From: Rippkaea orientalis PCC 8801
GTDB taxonomy: Bacteria; Cyanobacteriota; Cyanobacteriia; Cyanobacteriales; Microcystaceae
DNA: 64,000 nucleotides
Direction: 5' to 3'
NCBI RefSeq assembly: GCF_000021805.1
Contig: NC_011726.1
Location: 1,736,001-1,800,000, forward strand
Below the pieces are notes generated by a model, which made no database searches, was not told where the DNA came from, and saw only the letters and a program-made list of their open reading frames with translations. The first letter of the stretch is position 1. Each line of letters opens with the position of its first letter. A program made the translations under genes and the position numbers. This document shows positions 63,663 through 64,000 of the stretch, piece after piece.

Positions 63663-64000
63663 CTAGGCCAACCCTAAAACCTCTTGAGATTTACTCAAAA
63701 TTTCCCTGGGACGAAAGGGCTTTGTGACAAATAAATCTGCGCCAACGGCTAAGCCATTTTGACGATCAAATTCTTGTCCTCTTGCTGTTAATAATATAAT
63801 ATAAGTATTGGACATTCCTAGGATTTGTTTAACGGTTTTACACACTTCCAGTCCACTCATTTGAGGCATCATCACATCAAGAAAGACTAAATCGGGTTGT
63901 TCTGTTTGAATAATATCGAGGGCTTGCACTCCATTACTAGCGGTTAATAATATGACATCATAGTCATCTTCAAGTTGTTCTAACGTCTGCTCCATTAAAA
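63663..64000 (-). CDS. Response-regulator receiver protein, 5' end outside window
   Basis: The visible 112 codons form a CheY-like receiver: EQPDLVFLDVMMPQMSG with the phospho-acceptor Asp, IILLTARGQE with the switch Thr, and GADLFVTKPFRP with the conserved Lys. The usual N-terminal LVVDDE strand is missing because the frame continues beyond base 64000 (Leu precedes the internal Met), so the gene is truncated by the window. No output domain follows; it ends with the receiver. It is just upstream of the diguanylate cyclase and may signal to it. Confidence 0.85.
   Translation of the reverse strand, partial: LMEQTLEQLEDDYDVILLTASNGVQALDIIQTEQPDLVFLDVMMPQMSGLEVCKTVKQILGMSNTYIILLTARGQEFDRQNGLAVGADLFVTKPFRPREILSKSQEVLGLA

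Overview
The window is chromosomal DNA of a low-GC, probably unicellular cyanobacterium of the Cyanothece/Crocosphaera/Rippkaea type. This placement is inferred from gene content (pipX-pipY-sepF-proC, crr6, psb35-like, phosphoketolase, a PucC-like carrier, PEP-CTERM proteins), frequent HIP1 octamers (GCGATCGC) and several heptanucleotide tandem repeats typical of cyanobacteria. No tRNA, rRNA or CRISPR array was seen.

Positions 1-8000 are accessory: the 3' part of a large helical-repeat protein gene (cut by the window edge) faces a Tn7-like transposition operon, tnsAB (fused endonuclease plus DDE transposase) - tnsC - tniQ. Upstream of tnsAB lies a cluster of TnsB-site-like repeats and a perfect 24-bp inverted repeat, probably one transposon end. 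Positions 8066-12653 continue the accessory zone with hicBA, a helicase-less single-chain restriction-modification enzyme, a HicB remnant and a Uma2 endonuclease.

Positions 12.6-20.1 kb are housekeeping: lpxA-lpxB, an RNase II/R operon, rpsR, rpmG, a Psb35-like membrane protein and an old-yellow-enzyme reductase with a Pho-box-like upstream site. At 20.4-22.2 kb an overlapping three-gene operon (tandem Phd-fold protein, winged-helix protein, PD-(D/E)XK nuclease) looks like an undescribed toxin-antitoxin or defence module.

Positions 22.4-43 kb carry central carbon metabolism (xfp, gap1, eno, malQ), dapB, exported proteins (a GDSL hydrolase whose sequence blocks are circularly permuted, a PEP-CTERM protein, an ExeM/NucH-type nuclease with a Pho-box-like site), a divergent HxlR/ABM-monooxygenase pair with a clear operator-like inverted repeat, a PucC-like carrier, a coiled-coil protein whose C-terminal membrane helix is cut off by an in-frame TGA, and a PstS-like phosphate-binding protein.

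Positions 43-57 kb hold pipX-pipY-sepF-proC (with a consensus NtcA box before pipX), a P450, sfsA, an Rpn-type nuclease, dusA, an alpha/beta hydrolase, gene debris at 52.0-52.5 kb, crr6, csaB and a cation/proton antiporter with UspA domains. A 5'-truncated RTX gene follows. Positions 58-62 kb encode a four-gene pilin-like operon. The window ends in a GAF-GGDEF diguanylate cyclase and a partial receiver-domain gene.
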